Shown: positions 29,069-38,958 of the stretch, piece by piece
Numbering within the stretch: position 1 is the stretch's first letter
How the letters are laid out: the number at the start of each line of letters is the position of its first letter
NCBI GenBank assembly: GCA_002077065.1
Contig: NAJO01000004.1
Location: 744,001 to 808,000 of the forward strand
Length of the DNA stretch: 64,000 nucleotides
Direction of reading: 5' to 3'
Origin: Cryoendolithus antarcticus
Lineage: Eukaryota > Ascomycota > Dothideomycetes > Cladosporiales > Cladosporiaceae
The notes under the pieces: generated by a model
Seen by the model: the letters and a program-made list of their open reading frames with translations, nothing else
Database searches by the model: none
Told to the model about the DNA's origin: nothing
Program-made: the position numbers and the translations under genes

Positions 29069-31729
29069 ATGACAGACATTCTCCCAGAGCAGCAGCCTCC
29101 CGAGCGGAGGTCAGCTCCTAACAGCGCCTCAGACGATGTCCATGTCCGTCTCACCTGCTCGCCACCGCTTGGCCAAGTCACACACATTGCCAAAGAAATG
29201 GCCAATGTCAAGTTCGCTGTACTCCTCGAGACCGCGAGCCCAAGCCTAGTGAGTGACGACGAGCCAGAAGTGTGCCTCTGGCACAATCATAGAGGCCATT
29301 CGGACTGGTCTCAACTCCTCCTGAAGCCGACGAAAGCCTACGATGATGTGATGCTCGTTGCTCGATCTTCAGGGAGGAGTATCGCGAGGATGTGGTTCGA
29401 AGCTGAGCTTCCTGGCATGTCTAAGTCAGCATCGATCACTAGCTTCACTGTCAAGTACCGGATCGGTGCCAAGAATGACTGGCGATGGGTGAAGGAGAGT
29501 ACGGGTGCTCAGGATGGCGAGCTGCACTATCAGGGTCAAGACTACGAACATAAGCTCAGCGCTGGCCTCGATCAATTCTTTTCTGGCTTGAGCTCGGACG
29601 TCGAAGTCACGACAGAGAAGGCAGAGACTGACGATACGATCTTGTACTCTCTGACATGCCCGGTCTCAGCTGCGAAAGATCCGGACTCTGGCTACAGTCA
29701 CCATCAGATCGGGAAAGCCAAACATATGACTAGGTGGTTCAGTCTCGTAAGGCTGTGGAGTCCATGGTTAGCTCCACGGCAAGGCAAGAAGCAGTTCAGC
29801 CTTGACAAGGACGGTGTCTTGGTATCGTTTGTGCGCACTGATGGTAGACACGTAATTTGCCTGGGCATCAGCGGAGTGCAAGACGTCGTCACAACATTCT
29901 TGAGTGATGATCAGGGTAATCTGATCATCAAGGGCCGCAATGATCGACTCGAGACTGGAACGAGCCGAGTGCTAATGGCGGTAGCGGATAGCTTCGAAAC
30001 GGCCAATGCAGCAGTAATGTATCATGCGCGGGAAATTGTTGCAGAGAATGGTGTGGCCGCCGTTAATGACGAGATCAAGTCACTGCTGGACGACAAGGTC
30101 AAACCAGAGTGGCTGGAGGAATGGTATGATGGATTCACGTACTGCACCTGGAATGGGCTTGGCCAAGATCTTACTGCTGAGAAGGTTTATGCTGCCTTGG
30201 ACGACCTCAAGTCTGCAAACATCAACATCACTAACCTGATCATTGACGACAACTGGCAAAGCCTGAGCAGCGGTAGCAGTCAGTTCCAACGCGCATGGAC
30301 AGATTTCGAAGCGAACAAGGATGGCTTCCCCTCTGGACTGAAGGACCTGACGACGAAGATCCGCAAGGATCATCCCAATATCAACCACATCGCTGTCTGG
30401 CATGCGATTCTTGGCTATTGGGGCGGTGTTAGCCCGGACGGCGAGCTTGCTAACCGTTACAAGACAATTCAAGTCGAGAAAGAGTCCGGCGTTGCTGGCG
30501 GCAAGTTTACGGTCGTCGCGGCTGAAGATGCCCAACGAATGTACTCAGACTTTTACGCCTTCCTCTCGAGTGTAGGTGTAGACTCCGCCAAGACCGATGC
30601 ACAGTTCTTCCTCGACTTGCTGCAGCATGCTCCTGATAGAAGAACCCTGATCACCGAATACCAAGATGCTTGGACAATAGCGCATCTCCGACATCTGGGC
30701 AGCAGAGCGATATCATGCATGTCGCAGTCACCACAAATGCTGTTCCACTCGCAGCTGCCGACAAACAAGCCCAAATTGCTGGTGCGCAACAGCGATGACT
30801 TCTTCCCCGATATTGATGCCTCGCACCCCTGGCATATCTTCTGCAATGCGCACAACAGCCTACTAACCCAACACCTCAATGTCCTACCCGACTGGGACAT
30901 GTTCCAAACCTCGCACCCCTGGGCTGGCTTCCACGCAGCAGCACGGTGTGTCTCGGGCGGTCCGATATACTTCACCGACTACCCAGGGAAGCACGACATC
31001 AAGCTCATTCGCCAGATGACAGCACAGACCGTGACCGGGAAGACGGTGATCTTACGACCGCATACCATCGGCAAAAGCACTGATCCTTACAACGCCTATG
31101 ACAGTCAAGCTATATTGAAGATCGGTACATATGTGGGCGCTGCGAGAACTGGGACTTCAATAATAGGGCTGTTCAATGTCACCAGGCAGCCGCTGAACGA
31201 GTTCGTGCATCTGAACAGCTTTGCTGGAACTGAAGAGGGCGAGTACGTTGTCGGTGCTTTCACTACAGGCGACTTCTCGAAGCCGGCAAAGCGAGGCCAA
31301 GCGCATGCAATAACCGGAATTGACTTGCCTGTGCAGGGCTGGGAGATCCTGACTGCCTACCCCTTGCAAGGCTTCAAGGTCGCTAGCAAGCCAGTCTCTG
31401 CCAGTATCCTCGGACTCATGGGCAAGATGACGGGCTCCGCCGCAGTCTCGGGTAAGGATATGTACGTCGAGACGAACGGCAGACTGAGGTTCTGGGTACA
31501 GCTCAAGGCGCTCGGCGTTCTTGGGCTATACGTTTCTGACCTGGAAGCGAGGAATTTGAAGCAAGACTTCATGGTGCTCATGCATGGCCAGCCGATACCT
31601 GTGGAGACTGTCAGCGTGAGCGAGACTTGCAGCAAGGTGCTTCAGATCGATGTGGAGACAGCGTGGTATGAGAGCGGTCAGAAGCCAGGATGGAGCAATG
31701 AGGTCAGTGTGGAGGTTTTTATGAGTTGA
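29069..31729 (+). CDS. GH36 Sip1/raffinose synthase-type alpha-galactosidase
   Basis: Predicted 886-residue cytosolic glycoside hydrolase of the Sip1/raffinose-synthase branch of GH36; no signal peptide is visible. An N-terminal beta-sandwich (about 30-330, containing LTCSPPLGQVTHIAKEM) is followed by the catalytic barrel: WYDGFTYCTWNGLG, TNLIIDDNWQSL, HIAVWHAILGYWGGVSPDG. The nucleophile Asp is in KTDAQ (Asp510) and the acid/base Asp in VRNSDDFFP (Asp576 or 577). LPDWDMFQTSHPWAGFHAAA and CVSGGPIYFTDYPG complete the barrel. The domain order and length fit the family (about 850-900). The enzyme probably cleaves or transfers alpha-1,6-galactose from raffinose-type sugars; which is unresolved. 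Intronless. The ATG at 29069 is chosen because the frame before it has no ATG. Confidence 0.9.
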   Translation: MTDILPEQQPPERRSAPNSASDDVHVRLTCSPPLGQVTHIAKEMANVKFAVLLETASPSLVSDDEPEVCLWHNHRGHSDWSQLLLKPTKAYDDVMLVARSSGRSIARMWFEAELPGMSKSASITSFTVKYRIGAKNDWRWVKESTGAQDGELHYQGQDYEHKLSAGLDQFFSGLSSDVEVTTEKAETDDTILYSLTCPVSAAKDPDSGYSHHQIGKAKHMTRWFSLVRLWSPWLAPRQGKKQFSLDKDGVLVSFVRTDGRHVICLGISGVQDVVTTFLSDDQGNLIIKGRNDRLETGTSRVLMAVADSFETANAAVMYHAREIVAENGVAAVNDEIKSLLDDKVKPEWLEEWYDGFTYCTWNGLGQDLTAEKVYAALDDLKSANINITNLIIDDNWQSLSSGSSQFQRAWTDFEANKDGFPSGLKDLTTKIRKDHPNINHIAVWHAILGYWGGVSPDGELANRYKTIQVEKESGVAGGKFTVVAAEDAQRMYSDFYAFLSSVGVDSAKTDAQFFLDLLQHAPDRRTLITEYQDAWTIAHLRHLGSRAISCMSQSPQMLFHSQLPTNKPKLLVRNSDDFFPDIDASHPWHIFCNAHNSLLTQHLNVLPDWDMFQTSHPWAGFHAAARCVSGGPIYFTDYPGKHDIKLIRQMTAQTVTGKTVILRPHTIGKSTDPYNAYDSQAILKIGTYVGAARTGTSIIGLFNVTRQPLNEFVHLNSFAGTEEGEYVVGAFTTGDFSKPAKRGQAHAITGIDLPVQGWEILTAYPLQGFKVASKPVSASILGLMGKMTGSAAVSGKDMYVETNGRLRFWVQLKALGVLGLYVSDLEARNLKQDFMVLMHGQPIPVETVSVSETCSKVLQIDVETAWYESGQKPGWSNEVSVEVFMS

Positions 31730-32271
31730 GGCGTGTAGAGATCGCGTCAGTCTATTGCACCTACAATAAGATGTGGCCCAAACAAGTCTCCATTGGCTTG
31801 TTGATCTTGGCCACTCACAGCTTTTCATCCGGGACACATAGTATTGTCGTTCTGTGTCCTACCTCATTCTTCCCTCTCCGCACATCTCGGATCCAGTTCA
31901 TGCCCATATAGATATATTAGCGGTCTCAAAGCGCTATGTTGCTGTGCCTATGAGGGCCGTCCCTCCATACGACACTAGGATCTGGAGTGGCCATAACGAG
32001 CACTCTGATAGTAGCGTAGGAACACTCCAGGTTTCTGAACTAGGAGGTGTAGGCGACTAAAAGTGGACAGACTTTATTCGCATTGTCTTCCACCTGCTGC
32101 ATGTGGCCAGCCTTGTCTAATGAGAGCCAATCACTACACCACCACGCCACATGCATTGAGCGCAGATGCCTGATGTTTCGCAGTATCATTTGCTGTCAAT
32201 GAGCCTGGTGACTAATCCTAGTCTCAGCCGGCGAAGGTAAGTAGTTCTCTTTTGTTCGATCACAGCTCAGC
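31730..32271. promoter_or_regulatory. Amidase upstream region with CCAAT box
   Basis: 542 nt between the Sip1-like stop and the amidase start. A CCAAT box lies at 32127-32131, 141 nt before the ATG; fungal amdS genes are known to be CCAAT-complex targets, so relevance is plausible but inferred. A GTAAGT sequence at 32237 with CAG acceptors 30-35 nt later is too short for a credible leader intron. Confidence 0.4.
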
Positions 32272-34026
32272 ATGGTCAAGTCATGGCAGGAGATAGCGAA
32301 GACAAAGCAAGACGCACGTCAGGCCGCCATACCATCTCACTGGATCTTGGACGAGTCGATCAAGCCGAGTACTGGGGTGCAAGACGTACAGGATTTCCCA
32401 AGATATTCCGGATTCTTCACTGCAGAAGAGCTGCAAATTACTGAAGCCACTGCTTCAGAAGTCGTTGCCAACATTGCTGATCGGAGGTGGACTGCTGCCG
32501 AAGTCGTCACGGCTGTGTCAAAGCGTGCGGCAGTAGCACAGCAGCTGGTCAATTGCTTGACCGAGATCTACTTCAAGCAGGCATTGACTCGCGCCGAAGC
32601 ACTCGATGAGTATCAGGCACGGGAAGGCAAGACCATCGGGCCATTGCATGGCTTGCCAATCAGGTGAGATCACTCAGCGAACATTTCAGATCTGTTGATG
32701 CTGATCGCTGGATAGCTTCAAAGACCAATTCAGCCTTAAGGGCGTCGACTCAACGATCGGCTACGTCTCATATGTCGGCAAGCCAGCAACTGAAGACTCC
32801 ACCCTCGTCACTATGCTAGTAGAAGCTGGCGCTATCCCGTATGTCAAGACCAATGTCCCTGCCACTCTAATGATGGGCGAGACCGTCAACAATGTCTTCG
32901 GGCGGACCGTCAACCCACGCAACCGGAAGCTCACCCCGGGCGGCTCATCTGGTGGCGAGAGTGCCTTGGTTTCGTTTTGCGGAAGCTACATTGGCGTAGG
33001 CACGGACATCGGTGGGTCTATAAAAGACCCTTGCAGCTTCACTGGCATATTCGGATTACGTCCTTCTCAAGGGAGGGTATCTTACCAACATGTGGTGAAC
33101 ACCTATGTCGGACAAGAAGCGATCAAGTCCGCAGCAGGTCCTATGTGTCGCTCGCCTGCAGACATTCGTCTCTTCATGTCCACTCTGGCTGCGCAGGAAC
33201 CTTGCCTACGTGATCCAGCATGCTTGCCCATCCCGTGGCGGACGGAGGAAGAGAAGCTGCCTACTAAGCTATGCTTCGGCATTGCAACAGGCGATGGCTA
33301 CGTCAATTCCTCACCACCCCTGCGTCGGGCAATCGCGATCACAAAATCGAAGCTCGAAGCAGCTGGGCACAAAGTCATAGATTTCATCCCTCACGAAGGT
33401 GTTGAAGCGCTGGACATCGTTCAGAAGATGTGGAGTGCCGATGGCGGTGCAGAGTTCCAACGCGATACTGATGCTTCGGGAGAGCCTCTGCATCCTCATC
33501 TCGAAGCATGGGCTGGCCATAGCGCGAATGTGATGCCGCAGACGGTGGACGAGATGTGGGCGAACCAGCAACGTCGCAATGTCCTGGCACGCAAGTGGCT
33601 CGATCACTGGGAAGGCACTGTAGCCGAGACAAGTACTGGACGGCCGATTGATGGGCTGATCATGCCTAGCACGCCGTTCCCGGCTATTCGACATGATATG
33701 AGGTACTCATGGCATTATGGACATCTGGCGCCGTTACTAGATTTGACTACTGGCGTGTTTCCGGTGACCACGGTGGACTTGGGAACAGACCAAGTCCCGG
33801 ATGATTGGCAGCCTCTGTCTGACAAGGATCGAGAGCTGATGGACTATTGTCAGTTACCACACGATTTCGATGTAGCCCTTCATACTGACCTGCTGTGCTA
33901 GACGAGAAGCCAGAGAACCACGAGAATGCGCCTGTAGGTTTGGCTCTGTATGGGAGGAGACTTGAAGAGGAGAAGGTAACTGCGATGCTGCAGCTTATAC
34001 ATGATGTGGTCGGCGTAGATTACTGA
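32272..34026 (+). CDS. General amidase (amidase signature family, fungal acetamidase-like)
   Basis: Predicted 554-residue amidase hydrolysing carboxamides to acid and ammonia. Exons are 32272-32663, 32716-33871 and 33910-34026; introns are 52 nt (GTGAGA...GGATAG) and only 38 nt (GTAGCC...GAGAAG). The Ser-Ser-Lys triad is visible: Lys in PISFKDQFSLKG (spanning the first junction), the cis-Ser in TPGGSSGGESAL and the nucleophilic Ser in VGTDIGGSIK. The C-terminus after the second intron, DPENHENAPVGLALYGRRLE, is the conserved amidase ending; without splicing the frame stops at 33901 and loses it. Relatives include acetamidase AmdS and GmdA. The exact amide substrate is not determinable. Confidence 0.9.
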
Positions 34027-34424
34027 GCGTTACTCACCGTTCTGCATGGTCGGTCGATAGGCATCTCGGATCGACCTATAACTTCCAATCGTGACCTAGC
34101 AAATCGTGAATCGTTGCGGCCCACCTGCTAGAAGCTCGGCAAGGGCCTAGTATCATCGGTAACTTCAGATCATGGGTGGGGTCGCGGTAGAGCTCATTAA
34201 GCATCAAGTTTTGGAAGGGTGTGACAAAATTCCATTGGGTATCTCATTCCTCCTCATGCCGTCCGAGCTCCCCTCCACTATGACTTTCCCTCCCGTCTAG
34301 CGCTTACAAATACTCCATCGGCCGTGTCGTGTGATGCAAATATGTTCACGAAAGAAGCGCATCCAGTGCGCCCCGCGTATGTCCAACCCGATCCTGGTCA
34401 CCGTTCCCATCATGCCATAACCTC
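34027..34424. other. Intergenic region
   Basis: 398 nt between convergent genes (amidase and the four-helix membrane protein). No supported gene; two 3' ends face each other. Confidence 0.5.
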
Positions 34425-35140
34425 TTAGACGTAGTACTGCCTCCTCGAGCTACTGCGGTGGGTGCTTCGTCCTTGGCTGGATCTCGGGCGATCATAGTCA
34501 CGCGAGCCGCGTGCACCACGGCTGGTCGATCGTCGGTGGCCATGGCGAGAAGTGTGGTATTCACGCTTGACGACTACTTTGTCATCGTTGCGGTGATTGC
34601 GGTGGACGAGGAGTGCGAGGAGCTATGATATTGTCAGTGAATTGTATACAATATGCGATCAGATGTGTCACTTACGAAGGTCACGAAGAAAGCCAGAATC
34701 GCGATAATCGCCAGTGCCCAGCTTGCCTTCAACATGACGCAAGTCTTGTTCACGGCCAAGGACGCTGATTGTCCGTTGCCGATGCTAGCCCGGAAACTTC
34801 CCAGACTCGTAGAGAAGGAACCAGATGAGAAGTTGACGCAGTCCGCGTTTGCAATGCCGCGCAGTACGACAACGCCAGCGATCAATGCGCCGACGAAGGC
34901 AAGGTCCATGGCCGCGACGAAGAACGCATCGTGTCGTGCGCGGAAGTAGTTGAGTAAGGTCGCCACCGCCCAAGCTAAGGCTAGTACTGCTACTATGAAG
35001 AGTACTAAGATGTAGTTTGGTGTGAGAGCTACGTTCTTGACGTAGATGTGGACGAAGTAGGCCAGCATGCCCACTATGGGGATGAGGATGATGATCTCGA
35101 AGATGCGCCAGCTGATGAAGAGAAAGCCGGAGAGCGCCAT
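34425..35140 (-). CDS. Four-helix MARVEL-like membrane protein with basic Ser/Arg tail
   Basis: Predicted 220-residue integral membrane protein. Exons 34676-35140 and 34425-34622 flank a 53-nt intron (GTAAGT...ATCATAG). Four hydrophobic segments are seen at about residues 10-32 (IIILIPIVGMLAYFVHIYV), 42-62 (YILVLFIVAVLALAWAVATL), 76-96 (MDLAFVGALIAGVVVLRGIA) and 138-158, the last running from ALAIIAILAFFVTF across the exon junction into LLALLV. The loop between helices 3 and 4 has two Cys residues (ADCVNF, NKTCVM). This topology matches fungal MARVEL-domain proteins of the plasma membrane or eisosome type. The last 50 residues are Arg/His/Ser-rich and cytosolic (GHRRSTSRGARGSRDYDRPR). Function unknown. 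Confidence 0.75.
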
Positions 35141-35837
35141 TGTAGTGGTTGAGTGCTGACTGTGTCGAGGTCCTGGTGGTTGCTCCCGTCTACCTCAATT
35201 GTAGAGTCGTGCAGTAAGCGATGTGGTCGCGTATTGAACTGCGGAAATACAGGAGTGTCGCACAATAAGAGTTTAGCAATCGATGATATGTAAGGACGAC
35301 ACTGCGCAGCCTTATGCAACGGCCTGGGTATCCAAGATTTGTGCCTGCAGGTTTGGTGAGCTGATGGCGGGCAGGCAGGGCGTTGGTCCGATGGAGGTGA
35401 CGTCGGCGATCGCGTGTTTATGCAAGCACTCTGCAGCTGCGGCAAGCAAAGCAAGAAACACGAAAGTGAGCGAGGGAGCTGTGAGAGCTGTGGATGGATG
35501 AGAAGGTTCGCAACGGCTACGTGCAGCTCATGTACATATATTACCCTCTTCTGTCCTTGATTCTGCTCGCATACATGGGTGATGTCGTCGAGATTAAGTT
35601 GATGGCTGGAGTGGCAGGCACGTGGCGGGAGTGGCCCGAGCTTCGGGACCGGGGAGAGATCAAGTGTTGCCGAGCCCTATAACATTTCGACGTGACTGCA
35701 CTGGCAACATGACGAAACGTGCAAGCGAAGTTGGTCTTGCAGGTTGAGCAAGCATCTGCGCTGGCGAGATTGACCTCGTAGATCTAAGTGCCCACATCTG
35801 ACCGTGCGTGTCGGTCAGGGTATGCTGAAGTGCGGCC
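35141..35837. promoter_or_regulatory. Divergent promoter region, membrane protein/RRN9
   Basis: 697 nt between divergent genes. A TATATATTA-like stretch occurs near 35536. Short frames here (for example 35074-35454 minus) overlap coding sequence or lack support. No RNA gene seen. Confidence 0.4.
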
Positions 35838-37505
35838 ATGTCTCTAGACGCCAAGGATGCTGTAGTGGACACGGTAGAGGGTGCGCCTGCATCGCAACAT
35901 AATGTGCAGAGCTCCTCCTGGATGCTCGATGGCCAAGACGGCGATGGTAACGACCAGGAGCATGCTTCATCGCCTGTAGGGTCCCATTACGAAGATGCAG
36001 AACCTCGTGACAATCGCTTCCCAGGATCCGCCAGCACATGGCGGCACTATACTGCCGAGGAGCGTACATTGGCAAGTTCCTTGGATCAGCTGAGGGCGGG
36101 GGATCTCAGCGTCCATCTGTACAATGCACATGCTCTCAAGGCTCGACTATACAAAGCCGAGGCTGCAGACGATGCGACTTCGTGGAGTAGTAAGCAGCAA
36201 TGGATGCAGCGTAACGAGAAGGATGAGATTGCCTGGCACCCAAGTCAGCACTGGACTGCCTGGCCTATGCCTGCTGAAGATGTCCCTCGTCTGCATGAAG
36301 ACACAGATGAGCCGTGTGGTGTGCAATCGCTTGCAACGATTACGACTTCGGCTCAGGACCTGGAGGGCGAAGTGCTTGCCGCCGTGTTACGCGATGCCAA
36401 AGGTCGCTTCAGACGGAGAACATGGATCTCAAATCCTAGCATTGAGAATGCTGTAACAGACGACATGTCTGAACCACCATCACAGACTAAGCAAGTCATA
36501 TTCAGCGCACATGACCTAGCGCACGAGCCCCGCAACGAGGTCCAGCAATCGACTGTGGACGTGCCGCAATTCTCCGCCGATGACAACGCCGCCAGCGCTT
36601 TACTGCGTCCCTCGGTAAGCCACGTCATGTCGAAGTTGGACAATCTGTTGATAGCTCTTCACCGCAGTCGCTTGGGTCATGTTAGGTCTTCGCATGCGGA
36701 GACAGACCAAAGCGACCGCGTGAAGGCTCGGAAGCGGAAGCGGAAGCGGAAGCGGAAGCGTCGAGGTACTACAGAAGTTGACGAGATCTCCCCCGAAAGA
36801 ATCGATCGGCCATCGTCAAGCAGTGACTCGCAAGTTGCGACGGGCAAGTCATCCTCGAGACCATCAGGAAAGCACACGCTGCGATGCCGGGACTGGAGCG
36901 AGGTCCTTGGCATGGCTGCATTAACTGGCTGGGATCCCGCAGTACTGGATCGCGCAACCGCACGCTGCAGCAACCTCTTCGGAGAGAATATGTCCTTCCG
37001 CGTGATGCCGGAGACTGGCGTGGGCTCGTCTGCGGATCGCGAAGTCGAATATCGTCCAGAGCCTACTCCTGAACTGGACCCCGAAACCGATCTTGAGGAT
37101 GCCTCCGACAACTCAACAGCCGACGATAGCTATACTTGCCCGGTAACGTCTTGCGCTCGGCACGACCATGCATACGAGGTTCGTTGGCGACTACATGAAC
37201 ACTTACGGAAGAAGCACGGATACAGTCACGACGAGGTAGAGGATCTTCGCATCCCTCCAAGACCAACGTCGTCTCAGGGAGCGCGTTCAACGAGTAACAC
37301 TCCTGATGGCACTCCTGATGCACCCGAGCACGAGCGCATGATCGGTGGTGTGCACGTCGATGGCTTCATGCTGCCGGTCACTGCCAGGCTGATTCGCGGC
37401 AAGGATCGATCACCACGTAGGAAGAGGGGCGACACTGCGGCACCGCTTGCTGCTAAGCCGCAGTCAAGTAGACGAACGGCAAAAATGCCAGCGATTGACA
37501 GGTAG
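35838..37505 (+). CDS. RRN9: RNA polymerase I upstream activation factor subunit Rrn9-like
   Basis: Predicted 555-residue nuclear protein, intronless. The Rrn9 domain covers about residues 68-155: WRHYTAEERTLASSLDQLRA then GDLSVHLYNAHALKARLY, followed by WHPSQHWTAWPMPAEDVPR, the characteristic fungal Rrn9 block. Rrn9 is part of the upstream activation factor that recruits RNA polymerase I to rDNA. Between them and the C-terminus is disordered sequence with a perfect (KR)n stretch at about 297-308 encoded by a hexanucleotide repeat. A single C2H2-like zinc finger follows (about 433-462, YTCPVTSCARHDHAYEV with His pair HLRKKH). The finger is not part of yeast Rrn9 as I know it, so the architecture deserves checking. 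Confidence 0.78.
   Translation: MSLDAKDAVVDTVEGAPASQHNVQSSSWMLDGQDGDGNDQEHASSPVGSHYEDAEPRDNRFPGSASTWRHYTAEERTLASSLDQLRAGDLSVHLYNAHALKARLYKAEAADDATSWSSKQQWMQRNEKDEIAWHPSQHWTAWPMPAEDVPRLHEDTDEPCGVQSLATITTSAQDLEGEVLAAVLRDAKGRFRRRTWISNPSIENAVTDDMSEPPSQTKQVIFSAHDLAHEPRNEVQQSTVDVPQFSADDNAASALLRPSVSHVMSKLDNLLIALHRSRLGHVRSSHAETDQSDRVKARKRKRKRKRKRRGTTEVDEISPERIDRPSSSSDSQVATGKSSSRPSGKHTLRCRDWSEVLGMAALTGWDPAVLDRATARCSNLFGENMSFRVMPETGVGSSADREVEYRPEPTPELDPETDLEDASDNSTADDSYTCPVTSCARHDHAYEVRWRLHEHLRKKHGYSHDEVEDLRIPPRPTSSQGARSTSNTPDGTPDAPEHERMIGGVHVDGFMLPVTARLIRGKDRSPRRKRGDTAAPLAAKPQSSRRTAKMPAIDR
36729..36760. repeat. Hexanucleotide microsatellite (CGGAAG)n in RRN9
   Basis: A perfect six-base repeat (unit CGGAAG, just over five copies) in the coding strand of the Rrn9-like gene. 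It encodes alternating Arg-Lys, producing a strong basic patch that could be a nuclear localisation signal. Repeat number changes stay in frame. Confidence 0.95.
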
Positions 37506-37994
37506 GTACTTGTGGGAGGCGATGTCCTGCGCATGGGTCTTGATGCGCACAGTATGCATGGATCATATGCCTGTCCATGTAGGTCTTTCTGCGACCTGTC
37601 ACTTTCACATATATCCATCGCACCTTCCCTCAGATTCACGCTACAAGTCCCTGCACAACGTTTCACTGTATCACATCACTGAAATCAGAGTGCATGTGAA
37701 AGACGTAGATCATCTGCGCTACACATCTACAAAACACCTTCAACACGTCTTCACATCAATCTCCCAACACCAACTAACCTCCACACTTGCTTGACCCACC
37801 AATTCCCAGTACTACTCTTGCCAGAGCGACCAGACAGTATGTGATTAGTCGCATTACCCCTGATCCGCATGCCACTGATACACCTTCAGCACACCTCCAC
37901 AATTTCCCCAACCGCGATCACCATCAATACACTCCATCAAAGTCAGACTCTCTTTCCTTTCGGATAAACGCACCACTACTGACCACATCTAAAG
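37506..37994. other. Intergenic region
   Basis: 489 nt between RRN9 and the first Myb-like gene, same strand. The last 200 nt are C/A- and pyrimidine-rich as in fungal leaders (many CCA/ACC and CACTT motifs). No supported gene. Confidence 0.5.
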
Positions 37995-38461
37995 ATGGCT
38001 GTCGGAAACGAATTCACGGACCACGAGCGTAAGCTCATGGCTCTCGCCTGGCAGTGCTTTGATACTAAGCCCAAGGTAACTTTTGCTCTCACGCATACTG
38101 CTGATCAGAATCTAATCCCCGCTTCTAGGTTGATTACAAGAAGCTCGCTGGCCTCGCCGGGATGACCAACCCCGTCAGCGCCTCCAACGCCTGGTCCAAG
38201 ATCTGCAAGAAAATCGAGGCTCAGGCTGGGGCTACCGGTGACGGCACTCCTGCTGCCACTCGCAAGGTTGCCCGTGGCAAGAAGCGTAGCAAGTCCGAGG
38301 ATGCTAAGGAGGACGAGGACGCCGAGGACGACGAGGAGAGCCCGACGAAGAAGACTAAGCCTGCGACGAAGGGCAAGAGGGGTACCAAGGTCAAGGTCAA
38401 GCAGGAGGGGAGTGCGAGCCCGGAGAAGGATGATGGGGAGGAGGAGAACTTCATGTTGTGA
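37995..38461 (+). CDS. Myb/SANT-like small nuclear protein, first tandem copy
   Basis: Predicted 137-residue protein. Exons 37995-38075 and 38129-38461 flank a 53-nt intron (GTAACT...CTTCTAG, phase 0). The N-terminal domain (about residues 5-52) reads FTDHERKLMALAWQCFDTKP then VDYKKLAGLAGMTNPVSASN and AWSKICKKI, the pattern of the fungal Myb/SANT-like helix-turn-helix domain found in many small ascomycete proteins. The rest is alternating basic and acidic low complexity (RGKKRSKSEDAKEDEDAEDD) with several Lys-rich patches and a short acidic end EEENFML. A nuclear chromatin or DNA-binding role is inferred. It has a diverged neighbour copy at 38959 with the intron in the same place. Confidence 0.8.
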
Positions 38462-38958
38462 GGAGGTGTGCGGAAGTGTGATGGTGTGAAATAAGGATGT
38501 GACTGCGATGGCGCCTCTGGACAGGCGACATATTTGAGGCTGATCGCGACTGCCGTCCTTGTGGGAACATCAGCTGCTCTGTCGAGCGTGGGAAAATGCA
38601 GATCCAGACGATGGACGGTCGCCTCAGGATCGCCGCAGCACCAATAGCTGGTGAATGCCAGCCGTGCCTACAGGTGATGACTAGAATGTGACCGGTGCTT
38701 CCAGATGCCAACGTTTCCCTTACTTCGCTTTCACATGTCTCACTGCCCCTCCCGCTCCGCCCTCTTAAGCATCCGCGACGCCACTCCCGCTCGTCGTCCA
38801 GCGCTCACTGAAAAGCCGTCAACTTCGAAACACATCCAGCTTGTACCAACGTTCACTTCGGCCTGCCGCGCCGCTGTAGTTATAAGACCACATACACACC
38901 ACCCTCTTCTTCATCGCACCTTGGGTTCGATACTAACGTTGATCACAAGTCGCTCGTC
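38462..38958. other. Intergenic region between the tandem Myb-like genes
   Basis: 497 nt between the two Myb-like genes, which are both on the plus strand. It should contain the terminator of the first and the promoter of the second. The leader just before 38959 is again C/A-rich. No supported gene; a GGGTTCGA sequence near 38924 has no surrounding tRNA fold. Confidence 0.45.

Noticed and set aside
38915..38945. GGGTTCGA sequence like a tRNA B box
   Set aside because: No matching A box, acceptor stem or anticodon loop can be drawn around it.
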